Positions 1 through 12,596 of a DNA stretch of 64,000 bases are shown here, piece by piece (within the stretch, counting starts at the first letter, position 1; every line of letters starts with the position of its first letter). The stretch is taken from positions 11,025,001 to 11,089,000 of the forward strand of contig NC_073358.2 of assembly GCF_027580225.2 (NCBI RefSeq). Direction: 5' to 3'. The DNA is from Misgurnus anguillicaudatus. Lineage: Eukaryota > Chordata > Actinopteri > Cypriniformes > Cobitidae. The translations under genes were made by a program, and so were the position numbers. Below the pieces are notes generated by a model. The model made no database searches. It had not been told where the DNA came from and saw nothing but the letters and a program-made list of their open reading frames with translations.

Positions 1-760
1 CAAACTAGAAATAAATGAACCTGACGGACGCTCTTAAAATCTGGCTGTGCCATCATTTAATTCCAACCTGGATTTTAATTGAAGCTCTGTACTGACAGAA
101 TGACAGATCCGCTGTGCGGCTGATGCCTCCGCTTGGCAGTATGATGAGCGGAGGGGGGGTAAACATCTGAGAGAAGAGGCAGAGAGCGAGAGACAAAAGA
201 GAAAGAAAGAGAAAGCACACATCACGGTGCTATCATCAGCATCCGCTTTGGTTAAAAATTCAACCTGAGCTCATTATGGCAACATCCTCTTTTATCTCAT
301 TTACACTTCAATGCATTGATAGAGAAGCCCGTTAAAACAAAATCTGTTCATTTTTGCTTGTGTTTCCAAAACAGATTGAAGAGTTAAACTACTAGAACGT
401 ATCATGGATTCAACATATATCTTTGACATTATCCCAGCGAGCAATCTTGCGTTTAAAAGACATCCAATATGCTTCCAAACACAGCCCAGATGTCTAGACT
501 AAGATTTGGGCTGTCAGTGCAGTGAAAATTTAATAGATGTCTAACCATAGCCAATATTATATATATATATATATAGAAAAGTTTTGCTCCAAAATGAGAA
601 AACTCCGTTTTAATTTTTTTTCTCAAAACATGTTTATTATTATGTTATCATTGTGCTACTTAGCTGTATGTTTTAGTTTTGAAGGCTTAAATCAAAACAA
701 ACCAACTGCAGTTTGATTGATATTAAAATAAGAGTAATCTCGTTTTGGAACCAAGCTCTG

Positions 761-796
<36 letters not shown>
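1..796. other. non-coding AT-rich flank with two TA microsatellites
   Basis: No credible coding sequence is visible. Short (TA)n runs lie at about 556-574 and 765-791, and the second abuts the left end of a Tc1-like element, which fits the TA target preference of that superfamily. The rest shows nothing I recognise. Confidence 0.6.
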
Positions 797-1515
797 CACT
801 CACCTAAAGGATTATTAGGAACACCTGTTCAATTTCTCATTAATGCAATTATCTGCAATTATCTAATTAATTATTATTTGTGAAGCCACAACACGCACAA
901 CCTCGAGGCGGATGGGCTACAACAGCAGAAGACCCCACCGGGTACCAGCCATCTCCACAACAAATGGGAAAAAGAGGCTACAATTTGCACAAGCTCACCA
1001 AAATTGGACAGTTGAAGACTGGAAAAATGTTGCCTGGTTTGATGAGTCTCGATTTCTGTTGAGACATTCAGATGGTAGAGCCAGAATTTGGCGAAAACAG
1101 AATGAGAACTGGTGGAGGCTGGTGGTGGTGGTGTAATGGTGTGATGTTTTCTTGGCACACATTAGGCCCCTTAGTGCCAATTGGGCATTGTTTAAATGCC
1201 ACGGCCTACCTGAGCATTGTTTCTGACCATGTCCATCCCTTTATGACCACCATGTACCCACCTTCTGATGGCTACTTCCAGCAGGATAATGCACCATGTC
1301 ACAAAGCTCAAATCATTTCAAATTGATTTCTTGAACATGACAATGAGTTCACTGTACTAAAATGGCCCCCAAAGTCACCAGATCTTAACCCCAATAGAGC
1401 ATCTTTGGGATGTGGTGGAACGGGAGCTTCGCGCCCTGGATGTGCATCCCACAAATCTCCATCAACTGCAATATGCTATCCTATCAATATAGGCCAACAT
1501 TTCTAAAGAATGCTA
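797..1515 (+). mobile_element. Tc1/mariner-like DNA transposon, internally deleted and 3'-truncated
   Basis: The left end begins with the terminal sequence CACTCACCTAAAGGATTATT directly after a TA run. About 70 bases later the sequence jumps into transposase coding sequence, so most of the 5' region and N-terminal coding part is missing. Similarity fades at about 1515 and the right terminal repeat is absent. I recognise this as a common fish Tc1-like family from its characteristic transposase. It cannot mobilise itself. Confidence 0.85.
880..1515 (+). pseudogene. Tc1-like transposase remnant (DDE, broken)
   Basis: The intact enzyme of this family would cut and paste the element at TA sites. 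Two frames carry recognisable blocks. WTVEDWKNVAWFDESRF (about 1004-1055) contains the first catalytic Asp, and YFQQDNAPCHKA (about 1275-1308) contains the second. The block with the acidic third residue (SPDLNP..., about 1375-1405) is frameshifted by an extra C in a C run. A TGA at 1324-1326 sits where the family has Trp. A deletion near 1110-1125 shifts the frame between the first two blocks. The N-terminal helix-turn-helix is lost with the 5' deletion. Confidence 0.85.
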
Positions 1516-2571
1516 TATATATGGCTAGGGTACATATTTAAAAAAAAATCTGACAGTGAACAAGGTCATAATTCATTGTTGTTTACAATGCACGTTACCT
1601 ATTCTAGACTAGCTTATTTATTTATTTACATTTATTGCATATTTTAATCATACTTAATTTAACCTAGTGGATGATCAATGTTTATGAAGTTTAGTCACCT
1701 CTAGAAAAATATTTTTATTTTATTTAATGGACCTAATAGCTTATCTATAGAAACACTGAGCAGTTGATTAATGACCTACAGGCATACAGAAACCAAACTG
1801 TGGGTTTTTGAATAATCTGGGAGATAATTGGTGAGGATGGTGAAGGAAGATGATCAATAGTTTGTCCATAAAGCCCCGGAGGACATTGATTTTCTTTGAC
1901 TTTAATTTGGAAGAGCTGCCTAGAAAACTAAGAGGAAGAAAAACAATGCAAGAGCTGTAATATCCACGATAAAGAGCAATTTGTTAAAATGCAGAGGTAC
2001 GCAACTAAAAGTCACATTAATGATAAATTCAACAATATTATGTAGGAATGGTAGTTGAATAGGATATATTTTACAAGAGCTGGATCCTACAGTAGTGGCC
2101 TATGGGAGCGTTACAGGGGTTTGTTAAGAGAGGAGCATAAAGAAGAAATGACTTGGCATGTACAACCACTCCCCCAGCCCTTCACTGTCAGAAAGTAGGG
2201 TACAATGCTGCCAGTATACGATCAGTCAGTCTCTCACGCTTCACCAGTCAGCCATGCTTACATTTACAGTACCTGCTGGAGGGCACTGACACAAGTTTGA
2301 CAGCAATCCACCAAGGGTTGCCAGGTTTTCACAGCAAAACCCACCCAACTGCTACTTAAAACAAGCACAAAACTAGTCCAAAAAGGGGCCCTCATAACTG
2401 GCATCTATTGTTCCGTCACGCATCTTTACGGGGATTCTCTAATGATTACGCACAAAATGGGCATGAGTAATGTCGACAAACCCATATTTCAATGTCGGTG
2501 ATGGAGCAAGGCATGACGGCAGAATCTGAAGATGTAGTGATTAATTGCCCATGGCCATATTTCTTTAAATT
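1516..2571. other. no recognisable feature
   Basis: AT-rich sequence without a supported gene. The open frame near 2153-2359 has no motif I recognise and is treated as chance. Confidence 0.5.
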
Positions 2572-2574
2572 CAT

Positions 2575-3099
2575 GGGCCGGATTTACTAACAGTTACCGC
2601 CAGCGCAAACCATTATTTTGGCGTTAAATAATGATTGTTGGGATTTTCCAAAAGGCTAAAAAGGTGTGGTCTAGTTATTTTTGTGACTGACCTTATTGCA
2701 TATGGTTTTTTAGAATGCAAAATTTATGGGAGGAGCCTATTTAAATGTTAAACGCAAGCGATTTACTAAGGTTTGTACTTGTGAAATCAGTGGTATTTGT
2801 GTCATTATTTAACTTAGAGCTTGTTGCTTCTAGGAGGAGGCATCGCATAGATCGATTTCACACCCTGCATTTTCAGCTACGTGGTGCTGAACTCAAGTAC
2901 ATCAGGCGTTAGTTGATCACTGAACTAATCTGCACTGCTCTCAGTAGATTGTATTGGTCATTATGAAAACAAGATGTTGCGCATGTGTTATTTAAATTGG
3001 ACAATTTTAGTGAATTACCCGTAACTATTACAACTCCCATCTGCGTTTTTTTGGAATTGCGCTCTCGTGCTATTTTGCCCCGTTTAGTAAATCTGGCCC
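2575..3099. mobile_element. PIF/Harbinger-like MITE, copy A (525 bp)
   Basis: The terminal inverted repeats are GGGCCGGATTTACTAAC on the left and the complement of GGGCCAGATTTACTAAAC on the right. A 3-bp direct repeat CAT flanks them (2572-2574 and 3100-3102). A second copy at 16281-16596 has the same ends and internal motif AAGGTGTGGTCTAGTTATTT but lacks about 220 bp of this copy's centre. The 3-bp TSD and GGGCC ends suggest PIF/Harbinger, where the usual target is TWA. The superfamily is an inference. Confidence 0.8.
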
Positions 3100-3449
3100 C
3101 ATGTCTCTCAAAGAAACAAACTGTAAAGCTTGCATGTTCCTTATCTGTGCAAACCAAAGATTTGCTTGTCTGCGTCGAAGACTTCAAGCACATACAAGTG
3201 AGTAATAGCCATTTTAAAATAATCGTCTTGCTTTATTGCCTTTATATCAAATATCTCTTTCTATTTTAAGTGCAGTGATAAATCTGTGTTTACCATAATT
3301 ACAAAATCCAATCTGTCATGCCTGCCACAGTTTTGTTAAAAACCTTAGTACATTTAACATAATGTTTGTGCCACTACTTTAGCATATGTCAAACAGATAT
3401 AACCTATATAACGTTTTTTTTAACAAACCACATAATTTAATTATATACC

Positions 3450-3535
3450 TTACTTTGGTGGTGGTTGAGGAGAATCCCCTTTCATATCTAAAGCGATTGA
3501 GTGCTGGAGAAAAGCGCTATATAAATGTAACAAAT
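3450..3535 (+). repeat. retroposon 3'-tail fragment
   Basis: The sequence ends in AAAAGCGCTATATAAATGTAA, the tail of a widespread fish retroposon (L2-like or SINE). No upstream body or promoter is recognisable, so this is a 5'-truncated remnant. Confidence 0.55.
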
Positions 3536-3695
3536 TGTTAATGACAAATTACTTAGTTTGTTAATACTAATAATTAATAATGATTCATAATTATTATCAT
3601 AAAGAGCCTAAATTAAAGTGTTTCTAAGTCACTTAAAATGTCTTTCTGCTCCTTTTTATTCCTATTCATTGTCAATTTTGCAAACTGTCCATATT

Positions 3696-4497
3696 GGTAA
3701 CACTTTACTTTAAGGGGTGTTCATAAGACTGACATGACACATTCATAATCATGAGATGTGTCATGAACATGAAGGAGATTTTATGCACATTTATGACAAC
3801 TGTCATTTCCTATCTTCGCTCAATTATGTCATTTTTAATGCAAAGATGACAATGTTTGAGATGTCTTTGACATAAACCAATACATCATAACTTGTCATGA
3901 CCACTTGACATTACCAAGACAACATAACTTGTCATATATTTTATAAATTTTAATTATTATTATTATTATTATTGGATGATTGATTTTAACACCTGGAGGA
4001 AACAAAAAATATGAAATGAAGAATATTCATGAAGCTGTTTTAAAACTATTTGACAGAGTATTAACACTTAATGACATTTTAGTTACAAAATATATTTGTA
4101 CCACTGCAGTTGAGGTCAAGAAAAATATTAATGACACTGTTATAAAACTTATAAAAATTTAATTTGTACCACTAGTAAAAAGTGGTCAGACACAATTATA
4201 ATGGCCTCATGACAGCCAATGTCAAAACCAACCACATGACAATTTATTGTATGTCATGTTTTGACAGATTTATGACAAGTTATGTTGTTTTGGTAATGTC
4301 AAGTTGTCATGACAAAGTTATCTTAAAGAATGTCATCTTTGCATTACAAATGACATAATTGAGCAAATTACACTTATTGACAGTTGTCATATACTGTAGG
4401 GGCATAAAATCTCGTTCATGTTCATGAAACGTGTCATGTCATGATTATGAAGATGCCATGTCAGTCTTATGAAAATCCCTTCAAGTAAAGTGTTACC
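3696..4497. mobile_element. long-inverted-repeat DNA element, GGTAACAC family, copy 1
   Basis: The left end GGTAACACTTTACTTTAAGG is answered on the right by AAGTAAAGTGTTACC. The arms stay complementary for roughly 250 bases each, with shared blocks such as AATGACATAATTGAGC and its complement. The centre (3980-4165) is AT-rich and has no transposase. A second, interrupted copy lies at about 58.68-60.93 kb. I could not fix a TSD, so the superfamily is left open. Confidence 0.85.
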
Positions 4498-4603
4498 TAA
4501 GCACCAAAACTTTTCTTAAACATTCTTCATTAACAACTACATTCAGTTATTTGTAATATAATGTCATTGTAAAAAAATCTAAGTAGTTTTAATGTAGCTA
4601 GCT

Positions 4604-5035
4604 TTGTGTGTGTGTGTGCCCATTTTTGTGTGTGCTGTTTGTGTGTGTCTCTGTCTATTTAAATGCAAATGAGTTTCTGCTTCCCTCCCCATTTACTATT
4701 ATAATGAAAACATTGTTTTTAACAAGACAATCACCTTTCTTCATTTTTCATAATGAATGTGCAGTAATTAATTATGTCAAGAAGATTTAAAATAGAAATT
4801 ATGACCTAACTGTGGTCATTGGGCGGTTGTGGGTGGGGCCTGCGCAAAGTGATGTCAGTTTGCTTAAAAAACACTAACAGCTTGTCCTACGATACTGTTG
4901 AGGTTTTACAGGGAATAAAAATGAAAATAGTTGACATATTTTGATCATTACAGGTGGTAACAGTTTGTACACACAGGTGATACACAATTATGTTCAAAAA
5001 GCATATAAAAGTAAATTTCTCATGTTAGGTGAGCT
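4604..5035. mobile_element. TTAA-type element, partial copy of the 16687-20425 family
   Basis: Blocks around AAATGCAAATGAGTTTCTGC, AGAAGATTTAAAATAGAAAT and GTAAATTTCTCAT occur in the same order at 16840-16875 and 20185-20420. The right end GGTGAGCT is followed by TTAA (5036-5039). The left terminal repeat is not recognisable, so this copy is 5'-truncated. It shows what the larger copy looked like before insertions. Confidence 0.7.
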
Positions 5036-5039
5036 TTAA

Positions 5040-5583
5040 TAAAGATTACAAATGCTGTAAAAATGCTTTGCAATCTGTTATTTTTTGGGAGTTAATGTAT
5101 TTACTTGTAGTATAACATATACAGTCTTATTGCAAAGTGTTATATTTATGTATATATAAAACTCAATACGAGCTAAACTGTAAAAAAGTTATCAATTATA
5201 AAGTAAGAGGAATTGCATTTTAATGAAATTATCTTCTACATATTAACTTTAGGTGCATTATGTATCGTGATCTAACAATAAACAATTTCTGTAGCACTTT
5301 AATGGGTTAATGGTAATGCAGTTAATTAATGTTAACTAATGCCAAACCATGCAAGATCATTGCAAATTTTACATTACTTACGAAACAAACCACAGTTTCA
5401 TAACTTCATCTGTTTTTATATTAAATGTCACGCACTGAGAGGGCAACGCGGTAGTGTTAAGAGCAGGATCCTGATTTAAGAGCAAACTTGTTTAACAGCT
5501 TCTTTCCATCACACATAACCAAGGAAATCCCCTGAAGGATGTTCTCATTTCAACTCATGCTAACGGCTGTTGGCTTTCTGTCT
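5040..5583. other. no recognisable feature
   Basis: AT-rich non-coding sequence. I see no repeat ends or coding motifs. Confidence 0.5.
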
Positions 5584-5585
5584 CT

Positions 5586-5729
<144 letters not shown>

Positions 5730-5739
5730 GCAGCTGCAG

Positions 5740-8700
5740 AGGACCAGGCCATGCCAGATCTGTTTCCCAGAAGAACATTTGGGTCTGAAGAAAACAGGTC
5801 AGGGCCGGTCCATTAGTCCTAGCAGGACTGAACCAGCAGGGCATCACTCAGGGCTCAGCAGTCATTATTGACTGCAGCTCTAACATGGGCGTTGCCGGAG
5901 GTTGTCTGTTCATCCTGATCTCAGGCCAGTTTTATAGTTTCTCTTACAAAGCCACATAAGGAGGAGATGTTCTGAGATCAATGTGTCACTGTTTCTGTCT
6001 CTCTTGAGACATCAAGATTGTGTTTCACCTACGCTCTTCAGAATTTACTTTAAAGCAATAGTTGACCTAAAACAAACACTTACTCATTCTCCTGTCGAAA
6101 GTCACTTTATTATTTCTTTTATGATCTTTAAGTACAGTATAAAAATGCCAAATCCTACTTAAAATGCTGTTGTATAGGCCTACTTAATATTTACTATAGT
6201 AAACTGTAGTGTAATTCCTAGTTATTAGTGTTTATTATTGACCTCTTTTAGTGTTTTTAACCATAAAATATAAATATTAAAGTATATCACAGTATTTACT
6301 ACAGTTTAGCAATTCACTATAAGCTAGTTCATACAGTATTTAATACAGTTTATCATTTAGCTTGAGTTAATACTACAGTATACTGTAATATACAATAACA
6401 AACTAGTAATTACTATATGTTACAGTATACTACAATTTACTACAGATTACTATGGTAAATATATATATATATATATAAGTATACTACAGAATTTTTTCAT
6501 GTGAGGTTTTGGCCGCTACATGGGCTTCAACAAAAGCGCACAATTGTTGTAAGTATTTACTTTAATATTAGTCTGTTACTCACACAACGCTATCACTGTG
6601 TCACACATTGCTAAAAACTTCAAAAAAGAAAAAAGATACAATAATGTTTTTGGCAGGTTGTATCATCTGGAATAACAACAAACTGAAGCTTATTTTTTAT
6701 ATTAAAAATTTCTATTTTACCGTACATTGTGTACAGTAACCACAGCAGGGATGACAGCTGGTGTCGGCTGCTGTACTTTTCAAACAAACTTTGTTTGTAA
6801 TCTTTCTCTGAAATTCTAAAGAACTACTATATAACAGTACAGCCATATTTACAAAATCACATGCGCAAGCAAAGCACAGTACACTAATAAAACAGGAATA
6901 TTAAGAAAGCACCACACGTGTATAGAAGCAGAAAGTTCATGAGAGTTTCCCCAGACGTGGCTAAGAATAGTCCAGACAGACTCCAAACCAAACAAACCAT
7001 TAAACATTTCAATCTCACTCAGGGGACGCATTGCAGTTAAACACCTGCAAGGTGTTGAAAGTTCAATATTTTATTTGTGTGCCTCATAATGTCAGATATA
7101 ACACAGTTGCCTTAAAAATACCCACCCGTTATTTTTTCACGAAATTACCGACTGCCTCGCTGGATAGTACAAGAAAAGTATTTTGAATTGGTAGATCAAG
7201 AACGTGGTTTTCAGATTTCTTTCAAACGGTGATGACTAAAGTCGACATCTGTCTGCATGTCCTTGAATCTACTGCTGAATCTATTGAATTTATATGCTTA
7301 TTATACAAAGGCAATGACCAAATGTGATGTCATGTGTCGCCGTGACAACATGTGTTCTTTTAGCATCTCTTTTGTGCTGGTGCCACTGGTTAAACTTGAA
7401 TAATCCCAGATCTGCTAATGCCTATATGAACCGAATCAAACCTCTCCACTTCCACTGGACAGGAAATGGTTCACTAAGTGCAACTCAAATTACACATGAT
7501 GAAACAAACAGCTGGATGTGGACTTAGAAGCAGAGCCGTACTGGGACAGCTGGAGGATACATGCGAGCACACATAAATGCATAGAGAGACACACGGATGC
7601 ACACACATGTACTGTAAATAAGTAAACATAATGACTATGACACTGCGGCAATGGGACGATTGTGAATGGTTAAATACTGCATTTAATAATGAGACCAATA
7701 ATGAGGCCTAAAGCAGATCAAGCACTGTCTATGAACCCATATCTAAAACGTCAATCTGTGAAACACGCCTAAAAAGGTTATGTTTTATTGCAGTGTCTTA
7801 TTGAGCAAACGCTTGATGTGAAGACCTGACAGGGCTTGTTGTGAGTCGTGTTAGGGGCGTATGTGAATGCATTATTATTAATGCTTATATTTGTGCACAT
7901 CAGAATGTCGAGAACAGATTTTCTCTGACTTCCTAAGCAATTATTCGGTTTTCGTCTGGCAGATGCTAAAAAAATGACCTACATTGGAAACGGTACCGGA
8001 GCCTTTGGGGCCAGATTATCATAAAGAACAAACAATCCAGACCGCATACAATAACAACACCCTAACAACTGTGCTATTGTTGTTGTGAAGAGTTTTGCAT
8101 AGACAAGCGTCACATATTTTTTTGTAGAAAATGTAAACATGGAGTTGGTAACGAAATCTTTACTGCAGGAGTTATGCATTACCATCTGACTCTATCTGAT
8201 GTCCCAGGTAAACAGCATTACCTGGTTTATGGATCTTCTATATATCTGATGTTACCTGCAAATCATATTGTTAGGAGTCTCTGGGGTATAACCTCTCTAA
8301 ACACACATATATACACACACACCTGAGCTTCATTATCCGCTCTCACACCGTACCCTCACATCTCAGTTCACTTCATTAAAGTGTAAATCCTCTACAGGTC
8401 TGAATACAGCTCTGAATACAACATTCAGACTGAGAGCTGGGCTTCTGAATGCTTTCACTTCCAAGTCTATTCAATCTATTCAAAATCTCTCAATGAGAAA
8501 TGCTAAGTAATGTAATAAAGCTACTTCTCCACACTCAGCTTCAATAACAGTGAAGTCAATGTGAAAAGAAATATTGAAATATTGTCGTAATACGGCTTTA
8601 GTCAATAAAGGAATACTGCATTTCTGCCAAATATGAGAAGTGCATGAAACTATATTTGTACAAGATTTCTTATGTGTAAGCTACATCATGAGTCAGGGAT

Positions 8701-8760
8701 TACGAGTACCTTTATTGTCAATTCAGCCAAATTCAGCGTGTATAATGTAGTAATTTTCCT
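5740..8760. other. non-coding stretch with one palindromic AT-rich tract
   Basis: No supported gene. Between about 6175 and 6480 motifs of the type TACAGTATACTACAGTTTA recur in both orientations, which fits a decayed palindromic MITE or AT-rich tandem array. Short open frames at 7324-7527 and 7979-8185 show no family motif. Confidence 0.5.
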
Positions 8761-8764
8761 CTAG

Positions 8765-9430
8765 GAACAGAAGACAACACAAGACAATGTAGGACAACAC
8801 AAGACATACAACAAAGCTAGGTACACACCACGCTGGCGGTCAGCAGACAGGCAGGTTTTGAGCATCGTCTAACTTAGTTTTTCTTTTCGGTGTGCTTTAC
8901 ACCATCAGTAGAAGTAAAGTCCAATTAATAGTCGTGTGTAAGGTCTACGCCGTAGTTACGCCGTAGGTTATCCATAGCCTGACCAAGCGTGCCACACAAG
9001 CCATGAAAAGTGAAGCCAAAATGTCTCGATCGTCCCCCGATGGTCCCAGTATAGGTCATAAACCCCGCCTCCCCATGTTATTTAATGGGACTTGAGACCA
9101 ACAAAAAATTTTAATTGCGTATCCTACACCGTCGCGGCTATGCCATAGGACAGACACACAACTATAATAAACCCTTAAGTTAAGCCTTTAAGATACTATA
9201 GGACAAGACATTATAGGATAATAAAAAATACTACAGGACACCAAGAGACATTATAAGACATCCCGAGATATTACAAGACACTGTAGGACAACACAAGACT
9301 AGACATTGTAAGTGACCAAAATATACACTACGATAACACAAGACATTGCTAGACAACACAAGACAATATAAGACACCGCAAGACACTGTAGGACAACACA
9401 AGACACACTTCAGACTACACAAGATATAAG
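8765..9430. repeat. degenerate ~20-bp minisatellite, interrupted
   Basis: Units resembling GACATTGTAGGACAACACAA recur at 8765-8810 and 9195-9430 (for example GACACTGTAGGACAACACAA twice). About 380 bp of unrelated sequence (8815-9195) separates the blocks. An insertion into one older array is the simplest reading, although I could not find clear ends for the insert. Confidence 0.7.
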
Positions 9431-9473
9431 ACACAAATGCTATTATACAACAAAAACACTATCAAAAATACTA

Positions 9474-9618
9474 GGTTATTTTCAACCCAGTGTTGGGTCA
9501 AAAAGAGTAAAGCCGTTGGGTTGTAATTATGCAAGTATAAACATTTTCTGGGTTTATTTAACTCAATGTAATGGGATTTGTCCCATTGTTGGGCTGAAAT
9601 AACCCAACATTTTTTAGG
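9474..9618. repeat. 'AACCCA' palindromic repeat fragment
   Basis: GGTTATTTTCAACCCAGTGT on the left and CTGAAATAACCCAACA on the right are in inverse orientation, with TGGGTT/AACCCA words between them. Related pieces occur at 39504-39550, 44618-44690 and 49800-49940. Confidence 0.65.
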
Positions 9619-10024
9619 GAGTAAGAAAGAGGAGAGTCACATTTTTCCATTGCAATTTTTACCTTTAAGGCAGTAGGTGTTTCCCAATGTGAAGGTGTTT
9701 CCCTACGTCATCGACATCCGTCAAAGGACTGTTCCAATGTCGAGGATCCTCGGAATTGCAACCAAGGAGCGAGTCCTTCGTTTAAAATATATCCCATATA
9801 CAAGAAAGTGTCACAGGTGAGAAGCGGACCGCCCCTGTCGTGGGTCACGCTCCTCCTTCGGTTCCCACCCGAGGAGGTCCCAAAACACTCCAATAACCAG
9901 ACAGACGAAGGAATAAAATATAACATATTTATTAAATAGTAAAAACACACAAAGGGAGATTTAAATATTTAAAAGAGAGCATCGAGTCCTTTGGGCTTCA
10001 TCTCTGGGATGTTCACATGGGCAT

Positions 10025-10422
10025 TCAGGTAAGTACAGGGGGCCTTTAACTCTGGGCAGGTGGGTAGGTATGCAGGACCTTTAGCTTTGGGCAGCAGGTA
10101 AGTATATGTACGGGGCCTTTAACGTGGGCAACAGGTACGTATGTATATGGGGCCTTTAACATGGGCAGCAGGTAAGTACGTATACGGGGCCTTTAACTTC
10201 AACAACACACAGTGCATACACTGGACTTTGGCTTTAACAGGCAAGGGGCTCCACAGATAAGTATTCAGGTAAGTTCCATTTACAACAGACTCGGGACACA
10301 CTGGCCTTTAACTTTGGCAAGCAAGAGGATTTACAGGTGAGTATTCAGGTAAGCTTGACTTACAACAGGCTGGGGGCACACTGGGCTTTAGCTTTAGCGG
10401 GCAGGGAGCTTTACAGGTGGAA
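10025..10422. repeat. minisatellite with splice-donor-like units
   Basis: Units of about 37 bp (for example CAGGTAAGTATATGTACGGG then GCCTTTAACGTGGGCAA) pass into units of about 80 bp sharing the same CAGGTAAG and CTTTAACTTTGGCA words. Nearly every unit carries CAG|GTAAG(T), the consensus 5' splice site on the + strand. Confidence 0.8.
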
Positions 10423-11084
10423 GAAACGAGCGTGGATATAATCCAATCGTAGCATTCTGCTTGCTAGCAGACTCCCGGAGAACTTCCAGACGCTTTCACT
10501 TTCCCACAGTCAGTGGAAACATCGATACGAGCCCTTGGCTCGGGACCTGTGGCTGGTAGTAGAGAACACACACTTCACTATTTATGCAGCAGAACATACA
10601 ACACCTCTTTACACAGGCGTAGGAGGATGAAACCAGTCCTTTGATCGTACACAGGTAAGAAACGGCCGTCCGATGCCACCACTCAACTCCTCATACACAG
10701 GGCTCTTTCCTCAGCCTAGGATATGAATACTGACAACATTGAGGACAGCACAGCAAAGCAATTCTCCACGTGTACTCACTTTGATAAAAAGCACCCACCG
10801 CACTCTTCACACTCACAGTGACTAAGGTCAGTATCACAGCTTCAGCCTGTGTTCGGAGACCTGGACGAGTAGGTGACAGGGGGGCAGGAGAACAGCACGT
10901 GAAGGCATAGGTGTTGCGATTTTAAAACTACTCCTTCTCCTCCACTACTTCCACACTTACAGTGACTGAAACAGACTCACAACAGACGTTTTAATCCTCC
11001 AACTCCACTTCCTCTCTTTAGATTTACTCATCACATCCGTTAGACATCTCCAATTCCTTCAATACACATGACAGGATTACAATG

Positions 11085-11406
11085 TGTCATGACTGGGTAT
11101 GTGAGTAAGGACGCAATTGCAGAGTTTGGCTTGAATAAATAACATTTAATAAATAAACAGGAAACAAAACACGAGAATCAAAAGAACAGGTAAGTAACAC
11201 ACAGGAACGGGTAAACGTGGAACAGGAACAAACATGAGAGAAACGACAATGATCCGGCAGTGAGTATGGCAGAGACAAGGGTATATAAATATATACACAC
11301 ACACACTAACAGACAACAGGTAAAACAAGACAGGCAATCAATGAGTAAGTGTCCAGGTGATAATAATCAGAACAGACACAAAACATGACATGGACTAACT
11401 GTGACA
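11085..11406 (-). mobile_element. LTR of a minus-strand LTR retrotransposon
   Basis: The 322-bp block starts TGTCATGACT and ends AACTGTGACA, matching the TG...CA rule with TGTCA/TGACA inverted ends. A C-rich run (GTACCCCCCCCCAAAG, 11407-11422) lies just right of it. Read on the minus strand, this is a polypurine tract immediately upstream of the 3' LTR. Element polarity is therefore minus. The other LTR is not visible before the host element resumes near 12.1 kb. Ty3/Gypsy is my best guess, without pol to prove it. Confidence 0.7.
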
Positions 11407-12110
11407 GTACCCCCCCCCAAAGAGTGGCTTCCAGACATAACCACCCAAACATAAACAAAAGTCCGGGAGGGTGAGTCTGGGGGTAGGGACGGAGGGCTTG
11501 GAGACCACGGCGGAGCCGGTGCGAAGCCGGCAGGGCAGGGAGCCGGAATGAAGCCAGCAGGGCAGGGAGCCGGAATGAAGCCAGCAGGGCAGGGAGCCGG
11601 AATGAAGTCAGCAGGGCAGGAAGCCGGGACGAAGCCGGCAGGGCAGGAAGCCGGAAAGACTGGAGCAGACATCTCGGGAACCGAGGCAGACGACTCGACC
11701 TTCCTGGGAACCGACGGAGATCTGATCCCCCCAGAAGTTGACTCCCACCATCTTGGGGAAAGGGCTCACACACGGTGGCGACCACCACGGGGAAATAATC
11801 TGGCATGGCGTACGTTCCGAGTCCCGAATCGAGCACGGTGGTGGACCTCCCAGGAATCAGACCAGACGACTCGACCAGCAGGGGAACCAACTGCACTGAT
11901 TCAACCCTCGCAGGAACAGGCTCTGGTGTCGCGGCAACCACCCCGGGGAATGATTTGGGCGTTATCTCCACATCGAGTTCAGCACAATATCCGTAGTTCT
12001 TCACCCAGCCAGTAATCCACATCAAATCGTCTCCTTCTCCACACCAGCGCTTCCACCAAACTCCCAGCACACGCCAAAACAGCTTCAACCGGAGCAAACT
12101 TCACCTGGAG
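11407..12110 (-). pseudogene. 3' internal part of the LTR element, with a 27-bp coding-like repeat
   Basis: Lying just upstream of the 3' LTR in element orientation, this GC-rich stretch carries about five 27-bp repeats (11517-11653). An open frame on the minus strand (11306-12097, running into the LTR) reads them as a 9-residue unit of the type LLASFRLPA. The plus strand is open too (11548-12015, unit KPAGQGAGM). Open frames on both strands across a 3n repeat are expected by chance, so the coding strand is uncertain. No protease, reverse transcriptase or integrase motif is present. The right boundary is estimated. Confidence 0.45.
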
Positions 12111-12596
12111 CAAACTTCACACAACGTGTCTTTTCCACAACCGTAGTTTTCCGCTTCGCTGCTCCGCGAACGCCGGACAAACGTGGCTTTTCAACTCCTT
12201 CTTTGAAGGCTGCTTCCAGACGGTCATCTTTTACTCTTAGTTTCGGTTCTGCCACTTCCCCTCACCCGCCCCCTTTCATAACAAAACCCCAGCGGGCTCA
12301 CAGAGTGAACTCACGGAACAACTGCCTCCTTCAGTTTCTTCGACGCCCTTTTTATGAGCCTCCTCTTCACTACGGTGTCCAATCTTTGTGCGACACGCTC
12401 ACTTGGTACACCTGATCCCAATAGCGCTTGATTTGTTGTTATCTCTGCCTGGAGTCGGCCGGAACTGGCATGGTGTTTGTGAAAATCGGCCCGGGCGGAA
12501 GTATACTCCGTGACAAAAGGATGCATATGTGTATCCTTCGCTCTCTCAAATCACCCAAAATCCTATGCGCGCAGTGCCGAAAGCACATCTTTTTAC

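Noticed and set aside
2820..2930. Transposase-like Arg-rich frame inside MITE copy A (RRRHRIDRF...)
   Set aside because: Only about 25 codons before a stop, with no Harbinger catalytic motif. Too short to support.
11517..11653. CRISPR-like direct repeats
   Set aside because: The 27-bp units are contiguous with no spacers and lie in the 3' region of an LTR retrotransposon in a vertebrate genome.
11548..12015. 155-codon plus-strand gene
   Set aside because: It is antisense to the minus-oriented LTR element, and the open frame on both strands follows from a 27-bp (3n) repeat.
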